Assembly: GCA_001939145.1 (NCBI GenBank)
Contig: LSRX01000585.1
Span: 337,645 to 401,644 of the forward strand
Direction: 5' to 3'
DNA: 64,000 bases
From: Symbiodinium microadriaticum
Lineage: Eukaryota; Sar; Dinophyceae; Suessiales; Symbiodiniaceae
Both the position numbers and the translations under genes were made by a program. The notes under the pieces were generated by a model. The model saw only the letters and a list, made by a program, of their open reading frames with translations. It ran no database searches and had not been told where the DNA came from. This document shows positions 38,405-50,522 of the stretch, piece by piece (position 1 is the first letter of the stretch; every line of letters starts with the position of its first letter).

Positions 38405-38436
38405 TGGGTGGTTCTCTAAATCATTAAGGTCCCTTT
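38405..38436 (+). mobile_element. Solo end of GGGTAGTTCTC family
   Basis: TGGGTGGTTCTCTAAATCAT followed by TAAGGTCCCTTT resembles the left arm of the 52418 copy. No matching right arm is seen downstream. Confidence 0.35.
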
Positions 38437-39709
38437 GGAGACGATAGGTATTCCTGCCACTGCGAATATAAGATCTGTCTTCCCTCCCTGCAAACTGTGT
38501 CTTTGAATCCGGAGGAGAAGCTTTGCAGTCTGCAGGCCTTTAGTAGAGATCAAGCACTCTAGGAGAGATTGTGGCATGATCTGTACCGGATCTTTGCATG
38601 GGCGGTTGCCAGGCATTCCTTTTCAAAATGGCAGTCCCAGCACACTTGTGGGCCTGATAAACTCCAGCGGATGCAGCAAAATACGAAGTACCAAAGCTCC
38701 GGCAAAGGAGCCGAGCTGCGGGCTCTGGAGTCGAAGTGGGGAACTCAAACATGTCGGAAGTCTTTGTGCCCACTGCTTCAGGGTTTAGTTTCAGTTTTTT
38801 CGTGTGTAATTACGGTTCTAGGGGGGGACCCATAGCCATAGGCCAAGCAGCCGCCACCCCCTCCTGGCCAAACAACATGCGGCTCGGGTTTAGAGGCTAG
38901 ACTAATCCGACTCTCTACCTAAAGGATCATACCCTATCCGAGTTCTCAGGGTAGAATTCCGTGATACAAAAATTTAGGTGTCCTAGAACAACAGGGGCTG
39001 GGTATGACCGTACAGGTGGCTGGAATGGGCCTTCCGACCGGACGCCTGCGGCGGGTTTAGGGTTTAGGGCGAGCGTGGTGTCGGAGGCCTGTCTTTGGCC
39101 CACGAAACCATCCGTCCTTCGACCCTTGAGCTTGTCTAATACCTGCTACTGTACTATCTGATCTTACCTGATACTGCAGTGCAGTATAGTATCCTCTTCC
39201 ACTCGGTTATACTGTATATACTGTAATATATTATGTTATATTAAATATTATTGTATTGTATTGTGTTGTCTTATTAAACATCATGTTGTATTATTTGCAT
39301 TTATTCCTTTCATCCAGTACCTCTTGCATCAGATTACAGAACACATCAGCCCCTACAATGCCATCAGAAAAGGCCTGAAACACAGCCATGCAGTATGCAG
39401 CCACACATGGACCTGGCTACTTCTCTTTCTAAGACAACACCCGGAACCCACGTCCTTCGTAGCCTCGAAGCCAAAATGGGGAAGAACAAGCTTCTGTACC
39501 TGTCCGGGCGTCGGGATTGATGTTGCTTTACGGCCTAGGGCCTCAGACTTTGGGGAGTTTAGGGGATGACGGAAGGCGGCAGGAGCAAGCTTGGAAGAAC
39601 TTTTCCTAATCCACCATGTCGACTTGCCCGGTTTCGGAAAGCCGCGTCGGTGGTTAAGTTTTGAGGTCACCCCCCCGGTGTGAGAGTGCAGAGGGTGGGT
39701 AGGCCTCAA

Positions 39710-39823
39710 CCTTAAGGACGAAATGACCCTTAAAAGTAGGGGCCCTATACCCTTATACTATGGAGTTCCTATATGGTATATGAACCTTAAATACCCTTTT
39801 AGGGTTCATTCATGTCCTTAAGG
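39710..39823. mobile_element. Hairpin element, CCTTAAGGAC family
   Basis: 114 bp with inverted arms: CCTTAAGGAC.AAATGACCC on the left, and the complement form GGGTTCATTCATGTCCTTAAGG on the right in two pieces, each continuing into TTAAAAG/CTTTTA. The interior is A/T-rich (TATACTATGG...TATATGG). Only one copy seen. Confidence 0.55.
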
Positions 39824-40203
39824 AAGAGACTCACTGTCGAAGCTGCGCCATTCCAGTGGCCTGCATCGCCAGCTCGGCGCGACCGGCGAGGTGGTAGTAG
39901 CCATCCTTGCTCTGAGCACTAGACCCTATAAGCCTTTAAACCGTCGAGGTTTAGGGTTTAGGGTTGCCTTAAACCTGTCGCCAAAAAAAACCTCTGAAAT
40001 TGCTGCAGGGCTCTGCCGAAAAGGATTCTGCTTTCAGGCTTATAGGGTGTACCTTTGGAAGGCTTTCTTATCGTCACAACACGTAGCCGGGCTTAGAACC
40101 CCTAAAGAACGACGGCGTTTTGGGGTTCCTAGGTAGGGCTGATGGAGGTTGCGCTTGCGGCCCTTCGAATCCACCTGCAACAAAGTGTCCCCGATGCCTG
40201 AGG

Positions 40204-40269
40204 TAGAGTTTCAGTTGACAGAGTTAGTCTGAATCGTAGAGTTTCAGCTGACAGAGATAGTCTGAATCG
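40204..40269. repeat. 33 bp tandem duplication
   Basis: Two copies of a 33-base unit that begins TAGAGTTTCAG and ends AGTCTGAATCG, with two base differences. Confidence 0.85.
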
Positions 40270-40536
40270 GACATTCAGACGAACTCGGGGCCGGCATCAC
40301 AGGGCTTTGTTTGGGTTCTGTGGTGAACTTTCGAAGAAGCTCAGTGCATTTTGAAGGGGGTTTCGTTTTGCGAAGTCAGAAGCCTTGCGACTGGCAGGTG
40401 GGAAACCAGCAAGTCCCTTGACCTGATACCCCCCTTAACGAAGGGATCATGCAGGCCACAAAAAGTTTGTGAGGCTCCGGTACTATTATTGGCTCCAATG
40501 TGGCACGAGAGTTCATAGTAGCGATGTAGGGTTCAC

Positions 40537-40636
40537 CTATAGTCTCCATTGTAGTTCCTTTTTGCGGGGTTACCTAATAGGATCCGAAGTATCGAACTGG
40601 TTAAACCAAAAAACGGAGCTACAATGGAGACTACAG
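40537..40636 (-). mobile_element. Hairpin element, GTCTCC family, copy 2
   Basis: Same arms as 13002-13098, including the flanking CTA and CAG triplets, but the core reads GGGGTTACCTAATAGGATCC ... GGTTAAACC, that is, reversed relative to copy 1. The inner core is more diverged than the arms. Confidence 0.7.
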
Positions 40637-41152
40637 GCAGAGTTCAAGAGTACGAAAACGAGAAAACCACGAAGTCACGTAGCAGTTTGAGGATTCCTCG
40701 CTTTGGCATCGCGGCGATTCCGTCGCTCAGAAAAGGGCTTCGTCTTGTGGTTACAAGCTGGGCGGCTGCTCCTGGAGCCTTGGGAGAGGTCAGGATGCAC
40801 CTTACAGGGTTTAGGGTTTAGGGTTTAGGGTTGTCGTAATTTAGAGCACCGGCCGAACACACATCCCTGCGAGTAGTTAAGATCATGAGGCAGGGTGCGG
40901 GATCTGTGCGACCGCAGCGGGGGGCATCGGCACGCCGCTGCAGCTGTTGGATGGACTCCTGCAAGAAGCTCTTTCTTGTGAGGGGCCTGGGACTGGGACC
41001 TGTACTTACGAACCGTGCTCAGGCGCCGGAACTTGGGCTGGCTTTCTGGGACACGCGGCCGCACGGATCCTTCGCAAATCGTATAAGACCTGATCACCAA
41101 ACAAGCGCCGTGCACGCCTAACCTAACCAATTCTCTTCACTGAGCGTCAAGG

Positions 41153-41291
41153 CCCCATAGTGTGTAATACAGGGGCCTTAATCAATGATTAGACTAGGTT
41201 TTGGGGTTATATTATACTAGACTTGTAATAAGGAACCCCAAAATAGCATAGGTACTTACATTAAGGCTCCTGTAATTACACACTTTAGGGG
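41153..41291 (+). mobile_element. Hairpin element, TTTTGGGG-core family (best copy)
   Basis: 139 bp with arms CCCCATAGTGTGTAATACAG and the right-hand counterpart CTGTAATTACACACTTTAGG, each continuing into GGCCTTAAT / ATTAAGG. A second inner inverted pair is formed by TTTTGGGGTTATATTA and GGAACCCCAAAATAG. No coding capacity. I use this copy as the reference for the family. Confidence 0.7.
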
Positions 41292-42040
41292 ACATCAGCC
41301 CGAAACTCTGACATCCAAGCCTGCCAGAACCAACGACCCCAACCGATCGTTTCCGAAGTGCACGTGTCATCGAGTCTCGACTCAGACTCAAAGTCTGGTT
41401 TTTCAGAAAAAATCATGGGGTTTTCAAGATTTTATGATACTTTCGAGGTGGTGTATGTTTGCTGAAGGCTTGGGCATTGTAGGGTTTGGGCACGCATCTT
41501 GTGTCATCATTAATCATGGGACATGGGAACTTGAAATGTAACATGCTGTAATGTGAATAGGATGCGGGAAGCCATTTTTGCACGCGCGCCGAGCGGGGGC
41601 CTGAATCATTTTTCTTTACAACGAACTCAAGAATCCCATAGTTAGTGTTGCCACACTGCTCGGCGAAAAATCTAGAGCCCATCTGAACGAAAAGGCCATG
41701 CAGTAAAGTGCCTCAGCCCTCTTGCGTGAACTCACAAAGAGCTACCTTGTCGGCACGGGCCCGAGACTGTAAAGGCCTAAATCTCCCAATATCTGCACCC
41801 CTAGCCCGAACCCATGCGGGGGTTCTAAATAGTAGGATCCTTATTATAAGGACCCCGAAATAAGGTACCCTAATTTTAGGAAAGTCCCACGTGGCATCTC
41901 TGAAGTGTCCTGGAACCAAGCTTCGCCTGAAGGTCGCTCACAGAAGTGTTGAAGAAAGTGAAACAACCAATGCTTCGTTCGCTTTAGCAGCACTGCATCA
42001 TGTTCAAGTTGTCCTCTGCTTACAAAGCAGTATCGTTTGA

Positions 42041-42130
42041 ATGTCGTTGCTATTAATGTTGTTGTTGCTGCTGCTGCTGCTGGTGGTATTGTTGTTGCTG
42101 TTGTTGATGATGATGATGATGATGATTGCG
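42041..42130. repeat. GTT/GCT/GAT trinucleotide-rich run
   Basis: Runs of GTTGCTGCT and GATGAT triplets give Leu, Val/Ala, Asp or (minus strand) His/Gln runs in different frames. Frames over it reach 109 codons but nothing else supports a gene. Confidence 0.85.
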
Positions 42131-42955
42131 ATGACGATGCTGATGGTTCTTCGGATTCGAATGCTTCCTGGAATGTTGTCGCATGGTCGACCTATACGTC
42201 GCAGGCCACGGAGTCTTGCCGGCTTGAATGCGCCAAGCTATGCCGCCATGGCTTTGCAGAATCGTGTCAGTGCTCTTGACCCGGCCGTCTCCGGCTGAAC
42301 AAACATGTGAACGCGACATAGCTTTAGGCTTCTCCCTGGTTGCGGAACTGGTGGTCAACCTGTGGTAAAACAAAGGATCCACAGGAAAGTCTCAAGCAGA
42401 GTGCGTGCTTGAAGGCTGGAGCATGCCGCTTCTAGTGGGAGGAGCACCACAATTGGGGCTTCGTGGAAGTCGAGTAACTTATTTAGCTGCCCATACTAAC
42501 TGAGGAAGCTTCAACGATCCAGGATCTATCAACGAACGGCTCCTCTCGTGCCTGGAGCTTGCCTAGTGCTGCTAGTGACAACCGTAACAGTCAAAGTGAA
42601 TGTGCATAACGAGACAAGAAAACACAACGTGGCAAAGAGCTCAAAACTTGACCACAAATAGCAACAAAGAGTAACGACCCGAGCCCCAAAGAACACAAAG
42701 CCTAAACGCAAAGCCAAAACCAACTGTTGTATCCCTTGAAGAAGGTCCCAAACTTGAGTTTGCAAACTTGACTTCAGCTCAGTCGCTGAAGTTCAGCAGC
42801 CTCGGATGTCAGTTCTCTAAAGCTCTAAGGATTGCACCATCTTATGTAGATCTAGCATGTACTTGCATGTAGGGCCTAGGGCCAGCTATTGCTTTTAATG
42901 CACTGGTCACCGGTTCAACTCGATATGCATGCATCTGCCAGCCAGCATGCATAAA

Positions 42956-43257
42956 TGCATACATGCAAACATTACATGCATGCATGCATGCATGCATGCA
43001 TGCATGCATACATACATACATACATACACACTCGCACTCCACGGCGCGAGGCGAGGTGTATGGCCGGCAACAACGAACTCCTAACCCAGCTGGAGGCTGT
43101 CTTTACACGACCTCTCTTAGTATGTATAGACATACATACATGCATGCATACATACATACATACATACATACATACACCTCACATACACATACACACACAC
43201 ATATACATACATAGATACAAACATACATACGTACGTGCATACATACACACTCATACA

Positions 43258-43291
<34 letters not shown>

Positions 43292-43390
43292 CATACATAC
43301 ATACATACATACATACATACATACTTACATGCATACATACGTACATACCCACTTACATAAATGCATGCATGCGGACATACAGACATACAG
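42956..43390. repeat. (GCAT)n and (ACAT)n microsatellite
   Basis: GCAT units (42975-43008) and ACAT units (43008-43027), a 90 bp non-repeat spacer, then ACAT with AC and ACGT variants (43126-43390). Confidence 0.95.
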
Positions 43391-45429
43391 TCTTTGTTGC
43401 AGATGTACAACTACACACATCCAAACTTAATGCTGATACCTGGTACCAGGTCAAGAACCGTAATTCGTGGCACTAGGAAATGCATGCTTACGTAACTGCA
43501 TGTGCATGCGTGCATAGATGGGCCCTAAAACCAGGATGCTTCTGCAAGCCGCTGCGTGGCCGAAATGGCGCATCTCAAGAGGCCCTTGCCCTGCATTCAA
43601 GAACGAGCCACTACGCCTCAAACCCCTGCAACAAAACCTGCGTTTTTTTGGAGAGTGATAATAATTTAGCTTCTTACAGTATAGATCTGCGGCAAGAAAG
43701 CCCGATAATGCGGCCAGGGGGACAGGCTCCTTAGCAGAAGGTAGATGGCCGGCTTGGTGTCTGGCTTCGGGCAGCTCGTTCCCATCTCACTTGGGACCTC
43801 CTTCTCCTCCGGGCCAAAGGTGTGCGCAGGATCATACCCCGACACTACAAGAGTTCGTGGCGTTATAAGTTTATGAGCTGATGAACTATCAGATCAGGTT
43901 TTGGCTTGAACTTGCTTGCCTTTGTTTGTCTTAAAACTGCACCTCTAAGGGACTCTAAGGTCCCGTACTTCCGCAAGCATCTTAGAGCTATTCTCAACCC
44001 TAATTTGGGGTCATATTGCCCTGGGGACTTGCGGACGGGGCTGCTTCAGCAGAGGGACTCCAAGATAGGGTATCAGATAAGGAGACTCCTACTGCTTGGA
44101 GAAAACTGGGGCGGATATCAGGGTCGGTTGCTGTCGTCTGAAACTCGCACGTCACCCCCCGAACCCCAAAGCCTTAAAAGGAGCCATCGTCTTGAACTGA
44201 TCTGCTGAAGCCCTCACAGTGCTCTGGGGCTCACGGGTGAAGGTCCGGATGAGTGTTACATGCATCTTTTGTTCTAAGACCCTTTTCCAGTTTAGGGTTT
44301 AAAAGGTTTTTGCGTCTAGTGCATGGGGTTTGCGGGGCTCGCTTGTGCTTACGACTCGCCATTCTTTTGCAAGACGACCCATCGCGAGGTGCTTCATCTC
44401 CGCCATGACGAAGGACGTTTGGTGCAAGCGAAACTTCAGGCCTTAATTATGACACCTACGAACACTTGGGATGACAAGCCCACTTCTTACATTACACGAT
44501 AAAGGTGTTAGACATCGGGGCCGTAATAGAAAAAACAACCTACATTGGACTTACGTTGCAGGATTCTGGCTGTAAAGACTTCACAAATAGGGTATCCCTA
44601 ACTTTACGAGAGACTCCGAATAGCATGGGACCCCTTGTACAATGAGGACACCGTAAACGCTGTCACACACCTCGGTCCTGGGCAACCTCAAGCGAGCTGT
44701 ACAGTGCCTCCTCGATGGCCATTGCATTCACCTCCAGCCGAAACCCTCGACTGTGCGCACAGGGTTTCGTATCTTGAACAAGTCCCTCTAGGGTTTTAAC
44801 TCCTGAAGCCCAACGGATGAAGCTCAAAAACCCTGAACCCCATTAATACACTAAAGCCTAACTCTCACACCCCACACCCTAAAGCCCTCCACCATAATGG
44901 CTTGAAGACTATGAGGCTTCACCGGTTGGAGTTGATTTGTCAGGCTCGTGGCTCATGAGGCTAATGGTGCCTGAGTCTAGAGTCTAGAGGTCATGGTCTT
45001 ATGGGGCTACGGGTTTAAGGTTGGCTTGCCCGGTTTGGGCCGGGTGCTTAGGAAACAGCCCTTGGACAGGTCGCTTAACGCGGCGAGGAATAGTAGAAGT
45101 TTGAGTAGAAGCACCTATGTTTTTGGATGATGCTACGACCCGAAAACACAACACTGAGCCGCAACTATGTATGATACCTTGATATCTGAGTTGCCTGCAT
45201 GATGAGACATAGGAAAGAAGTGGCTATTGGAACCCATTTCGAAAGCTTTTCGGGCAGCTTGAAGCCGCAGATAGTTGAAATTCTGCATGAGAACCCTCGG
45301 AGCCCCGTTACCTATGTGGTAAGATACTGGGTTTATGGGCACTCTAAGACTCTACGGGTTATATTATATGTTCAAGGGACGGTAATTATGATCCACTATA
45401 TGCGAAAGTCTTGGTAAGTGGGCTCCTAG

Positions 45430-45700
45430 AAGAGCCCTAAACCTAAACCCGAAGCATCCCCTTAAGTCTAGCCAGAGCTGAACCCTAACCCAGAAGTTAA
45501 CCCTAACGTCTAAAACCCTATAAACCCTAAACCCTTTGCCCTAAACATCCCTTACAAACCCTCTAAACCCTAAAGCCCAAAGCCTTTACCCTAAACCCTC
45601 AACATCCCTAAACCCGTTTGCCTTAAACATCCCTTAAACCCTAAACCCTTCACACTAAACCCTCAGTATCCCTAAACCCTGAACCCGAGGCACATAGATG
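45430..45700 (-). repeat. CCCTAAA-type telomere-like block
   Basis: About 20 CCCTAAA-like units, partly arranged in a larger repeat that contains AACATCCCT and CCCT(T)TGCC words. Confidence 0.85.
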
Positions 45701-45783
45701 TCACAATCATCCTCGAGCTCCTTGAGCGCCTGGGTCATCTCCTGGGAAGCAGCGAGTCGAGCTGAGGTGTTGCCATTAGGGCT

Positions 45784-45892
45784 TGGGTTTAAGGTTTAGG
45801 GTTTAGGGTTTAGAAGGGATTAGGGTTTAGTTAGGGTTTAGGGTTTAGGGTTTAGTTCGGGTTTAGGGTTTAGGGTTTAGGGCTTGGGTTTG
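45784..45892 (+). repeat. TTTAGGG-type telomere-like block
   Basis: About 14 units, several perfect and consecutive, in the orientation opposite to the block at 45430-45700. Confidence 0.9.
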
Positions 45893-46075
45893 ATTGGTTG
45901 AGGAGCCGAGGTTTTTTCCCTCCTACGAGGGGACATCAGACCCGGGGATCTCATGGTTTACAAGAGCCTGCATGTCACAAACCCTAAAGCCTAAACCCGG
46001 AGAGGCCGGATCTGCTGCGAACCTTGAGGCCCTGGTCTTCCATAATCCAATTTCCTTGGATGTTGGGTTTCGGAG

Positions 46076-46170
46076 ACCCTAAACCCTAAACCCTTAAACT
46101 CTTAAGCCCTGAACCCAAAAACCCCTAAACCCCTAAACCCCTAAACTCCTAAACCCCTAAACCCCTAAAG
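46076..46170 (-). repeat. CCCTAAA-type telomere-like block
   Basis: About 10 units of CCCTAAA and CCCCTAAA, again in the opposite orientation to the preceding block. Confidence 0.9.
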
Positions 46171-47131
46171 GCTTACAGGGTGCTAGGCGTCTGTATACAG
46201 AGTGCCGTCGAAGTTATGATCTCGAAACTCACGGGGTCCATCTGGTCTGAGACCCGCAGACGTACGTGTTGAGGCTTGCGCCAAAGAGTCAGTCATGTGG
46301 TTGGGCTCGAGTCTCAAGAGTGCCGCAGTGCATGCGGAATTGCAGGTTTTGGGCCATGTCCCCAATACAATCTGAGCCTATCATCCGTGAATCCGAAAAT
46401 TGTGGGAACCTAAACCAGAAGGCCCATCTAGCCCCTTTGCTTGAGGTCCGAAACTAAAGCGCAGCAAGTACAGCAAGCAATGCTCTGGTGAAACTACTGA
46501 AGCCTTAGAATATTGATTACGTTTGGGCGGCCACTACATCCCATAACCCTATGGCATCCATCGGACGAGGATGCCTCAATGCCTTCCTCCGACGGGTCAA
46601 AGCCATATTGCGCGATGATCTCCTGGGATGCGGTTGAGGGACTACCTGGGTTGTCGTTTTGGGGCCCTAAAAGATGTTTATTAATATGTACCTCTATATA
46701 TGGACCTAACGTTACCCGATGTGCCACCTAGTTAAGGTTGCAGTAAGGTATAGAAGGTCCCGGACTCGGACAACCCAGAACCATCACTCGACAAAGCTCT
46801 TGATGCTAAATCATCCTAAGCTTTCACCATGGGAGTTAGGATTAGGGGGACCCTGGGGGATATAGACCCTCTCAATAAGGTCCCCTTTAAGAGAGCTACA
46901 AGTAGGGTTCAGAAGGGTCCCTTTAAGGGGTCTCCCTAGGACACCAGCACCTAGCCGGCGGCCTGTACACCACCCCGAGCGCGCTCACGTATTGCAGGTG
47001 CACGGGCTTGAAGTGAGACGTATGCAATTTGATAGCCAATTAACTCAAGAACCAACGATAACAACATAAATAGTGGTGTGTTTGCATACATGCACGCATA
47101 ATTACACACAGACACGCATACAGACATGCCT

Positions 47132-47300
47132 GATATATATATATATATATATATACATACATACACATACACACACACATGCATACCTACCTACCTACCT
47201 ACCTACCTATCTACCTACCTACCTACCTACCTACCTACCTACATACATACATACATACATACATACANTACCTACCTACCTACCTACCTACATACATACA

Positions 47301-47346
<46 letters not shown>

Positions 47347-47349
47347 CTA
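47132..47349. repeat. (TA)n, (ACCT)n, (ACAT)n composite with N
   Basis: TA (47132-47155), ACCT (47184-47240), ACAT (47241-47267), N at 47268, then ACCT (47269-47290), ACAT (47291-47330) and TA (47331-47349). The ACCT-ACAT order repeats across the N, which suggests an unmerged overlap. Confidence 0.9.
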
Positions 47350-48324
47350 TAATCATACACAAGTACATGTGCTTGGAAAAGGCCGCGTGAACAAAATCAA
47401 CAGGCAAGTCGAGCTCAGCGCAAAACCTTAGCCGCCTATAGACCGCCAAAGTCCCGACTTCTTTGAATCGCCCAAGGTCCTGCTGTGGCTTCCGCATGAT
47501 TTTCCTCAGAAGTCTTGAGCTGATGGTGTTTAGTGGATTTATGGGTTTAGGGTTTGGGGGTCCGCGCTCTGGGCTTCGGCATGCTTCGGCTTCGCATTTG
47601 GAGTTGGAGAGGGCCGAGGGCTTCAAGTTGTGGCTTGCTGATATTATAACCCATCCAAACCAGGGTTAGGCCGGCATAGGGCAATCAATGGCATGACCTT
47701 TTCCAACGGAATCGAATCCGAAAATATGCAGACAGAACCGCAAGCAACTTGACACATGCGTCGTCTTACACAATAGGCCCAGGCCAACCCTTGTCCCTGG
47801 ACCCCGAAAAGCCAGAAACTTGCAGCACAGACCCACAAGCTCATTTTGCCTATAAAGCATAAACCAACCGTTTAGCAGCATGCGCAGCCTGATCTCAAGC
47901 CTGCATTGCGAAAACCGAGAATCCGCAGGCTCTTGTGGAAGTCGCTGCTGTCCTTGTCAGCGTCTTTCCTGGTGAGGCAGGGTAGGCGCGTAGGCCCTAG
48001 GGTTACATAAACAAGTTAGAAGGTACATGGTTGTAACTATAGTTGTAGCGTTTTACAATCCCCAGAACCCCAAACCCTTTGTAACTGGGCGTGCTGCAGT
48101 GTCAGGTTTTGGGTTTTAGCGGGCTTGACTTGGGCCCGTTGGGTGACAGTCGGATCCTCATATGCTGCGGTGTACCTAGCCAGCGACTGGGCAAAGAATT
48201 AATCGATGTGTCACATGCACCCGTAACTTCAGCAAGCAAACAAACAAAGATCACTACACCATCCCAAATAGTAGGAACCATAAGAGCCTAGGACCTAGGA
48301 TCTAGGGGAGGCTCAAAGAGGAAA

Positions 48325-48415
48325 GTTTTAGGGTTTAGGATTTGGGGTTTAGGATTTAGGGTTTAGGGTTTTAGGGTTTTAGGATTTAGGGTTTAGGATT
48401 TGGGGTTTACGCTCT
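48325..48415 (+). repeat. TTTAGGG/TTTAGGA telomere-like block
   Basis: About 11 heptamer-like units with TTTAGGA and TTTGGGG variants, leading directly into a GCTCTCAC motif copy at 48404. Confidence 0.85.
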
Positions 48416-48446
48416 CACAACTTGGACAAGCCAGGCGAGCTTCATG
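48404..48446 (+). repeat. Dispersed GCTCTCAC motif, copy 2
   Basis: TTTACGCTCTCACAACTTGG, then ACAAGCCAGGCGAG; differs from the 27701 copy at only a few positions. Confidence 0.7.
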
Positions 48447-50035
48447 GTGCGAAGGTCGGTGTGAAAAGGAACCCCGTTTGGGGTTTAGGATTTAGGATTT
48501 ACGGTTTAGGACCTACTTTACTTAGGAACCCCAGAGGCCCGCTCTGGCCCTGTAAAGCAACAAGGCCCGGGCCTGATCAGTGCCTGCAACTTCTTCTGGA
48601 ACCGTGCCGAGCTAAAGGCACCAAGCCTCAAGCAGACTCTGTTAGGGTTTAGGGTGTAAGGTTTACGGGTTTAGGGTTTAGGGTTGTCAAATTCAGCGTT
48701 TAGGCTTGAGGCTTGAAGGTTTAAGGGCTAGCTGTTGGCAAAGTACTTGAGATTGTTGCTGACAGTTTTGCCATGGTTCTTGTTGCTGTTGTGGCTCTTG
48801 CCAGTATCATTACCAAATTATCCCTAAGCCCTAAACCCTAAGCCATTGTCAAGGTCAGGGTAGGTCTCAAGTCCCGCAGGAGCTTTTCTTTGCGTGCTTA
48901 GAGGCGCCGAAGGGATCCCGAACCAACCATGCTTGGGGTTCATACAAAGATTAGAGAAAGGGGTTTAGGGCTTAAGGGTTTAAGGGTTTAGGGCTTAAGG
49001 GTTTCGACTCTCACATTCTCGCACAAGGCAGGCAAAGCTTTGGGGTTTAATGGTTTTGGGTTTTAGGGTTTCAGCACTCTCACTCGGACAAGCCTGGGCG
49101 AGGTCACTGGTACGAGGCGAAGGGCTCATTGGCCCCGGGTTAGCGCATTCACTCGCGAACATTAACCCTCGCCTTAGGGTTTAGGGGTCTGGGCTTGGGG
49201 TCTACAATGAGGGGTTAGCAGGGGTTTATAGGGTTCGGGTACTTGAGCGTGCGTTGGGCGTAGCTGGGGCCGTTTTCGTCCGTCAGGAAGCTGTGAACAG
49301 AACTCTGGCCGTCGTCATCATCGTCCTGAACAACACTGTTGGCACCCTCGCAATGATCAGCATTGCTCCCGCTACTTTGTTCACTCTTATTGTGGCTCTT
49401 CTTGCCCTAGTCATAAAGTCTGAAGTCCCAACACCCGAATCGGAAAAAAAAACATGCTAAAGTCTCAAAACGTTCAGCCCATGTACCACCAAACCCGACA
49501 GACCGAGACCATAAACTCAAACGGCCGGCCGGGTTTGCCTCTTCGCCCGGGAGCTCCCTCTGCCCAGAAAGAACCCTTGACTTAACCTAAACCTACACAC
49601 CAGCAGCCCCAAGTCAGCAGCCCTAGCACCCTGCAGCAAACAGGAAGTCGTAAAGCCTACCCCGGATAGGCGAGAGGCAGCTCCACTTGCAGTGCTAGGG
49701 CGCGCTGCTTCGTAAGGCGACAGGACCTGTCTTGCAAAGTAGCTCGGGGTTGGAGACCAGCACTATAGAAGCCTAAACGATTAGTAATATCACTCCCTGT
49801 TTGTCCCTCTATGCGGAGTTAGGGCGTGCTATACAATAGCAGCCAACCCTCTTCAAGGCATTAAGGCCCCTGTAATTGCAGGAATCTGAGAGTTGACGCA
49901 AACACACACCAGGGATGCAAGTAATACCATAAAGAAAGCGGAGGAAACAGAAGTCTTGGGAGAAGGACCCTTATAAAGGGGAACTCCACGAGTTCATTAA
50001 ATCCGCGTGGCGCAGTAAACCCCTCTCCCTTCATA

Positions 50036-50145
50036 TGGGTAGTTGTCTAAAATCCTACAGTAGGGCCCCTCTTTAGGTCCCCCAAAATCCCACGGCACCC
50101 TTATAAACAGGACCCCAAAAGGGACCCTAATTCAGAGAACTACCG
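50036..50145 (-). mobile_element. Hairpin element, GGGTAGTTCTC family, copy 1
   Basis: Read on the minus strand: GGTAGTTCTCTGAATTAGGG, TCCCTTTTGGGGTCC, AAGGGTGCCGT, then a right arm GACAACTACCCA. The same order and spacing is found at 52418-52520 on the plus strand. Confidence 0.65.
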
Positions 50146-50467
50146 ACATGTTTCAATAATAGGGATCCAATTCCTGGCGAGTTTAAAGAAAAGGGGTTCC
50201 TCAATCAGGGTCTACATTCTGCGGCATGGATTTCCAGCTGTGGCAAGCTTAGGCTAGACTCTGGCAGCCTGAAACCGAAACCGAAAACCCTAAACCCCTA
50301 AACCCCAAGCCGTCCCAAAAAAACCCTCTAAAGCCAGAGCACCGAACCGTTGTAGCCCGAGGCGCGTGGGCTTGCGAGCTGGTGAACGGTTTACACGGTC
50401 CGGTTGCTCCACGGGGGACTTTGCCTTCCAGGGCAAGGGCCAGGCAAGAGTTTAGCTGCTTTGTTTG

Positions 50468-50522
50468 TTTTAGGGTTTAGGGTTTAAGGTTTAGGGCTTA
50501 GGGTTTAGGGTTTAGGGTTTCG
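50468..50522 (+). repeat. TTTAGGG telomere-like block
   Basis: Seven to eight units, mostly perfect. Confidence 0.9.

Larger units (their letters stand above)
37441..42955. other. Gene-free stretch with several hairpin elements
   Basis: Holds elements at 38405-38436 (one end), 39710-39823, 40537-40636 and 41153-41291; telomere-like units at 39055-39070, 39950-39965 and 40804-40833; T/A-rich 39180-39300. No coding region recognised. Confidence 0.5.
43391..47114. other. Gene-free stretch with dense telomere-like blocks
   Basis: The main content is the set of telomere-like blocks between 45430 and 46170. No frame here exceeds 101 codons and none is recognised. Confidence 0.5.

Noticed and set aside
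45430-46170. A true telomere or chromosome end
   Set aside because: The heptamers are degenerate, change orientation and are followed by many kilobases of other sequence.
46835-46945. Another hairpin element (AGGGGGACCCT ... GGGTCTCCCTAGG)
   Set aside because: The supposed arms pair poorly and no second copy was seen; left out for lack of support.
49254-49460. Small hydrophobic membrane protein
   Set aside because: 68 codons, not conserved in the window, embedded in telomere-like sequence; hydrophobicity comes from GTC/CTT-rich triplets.
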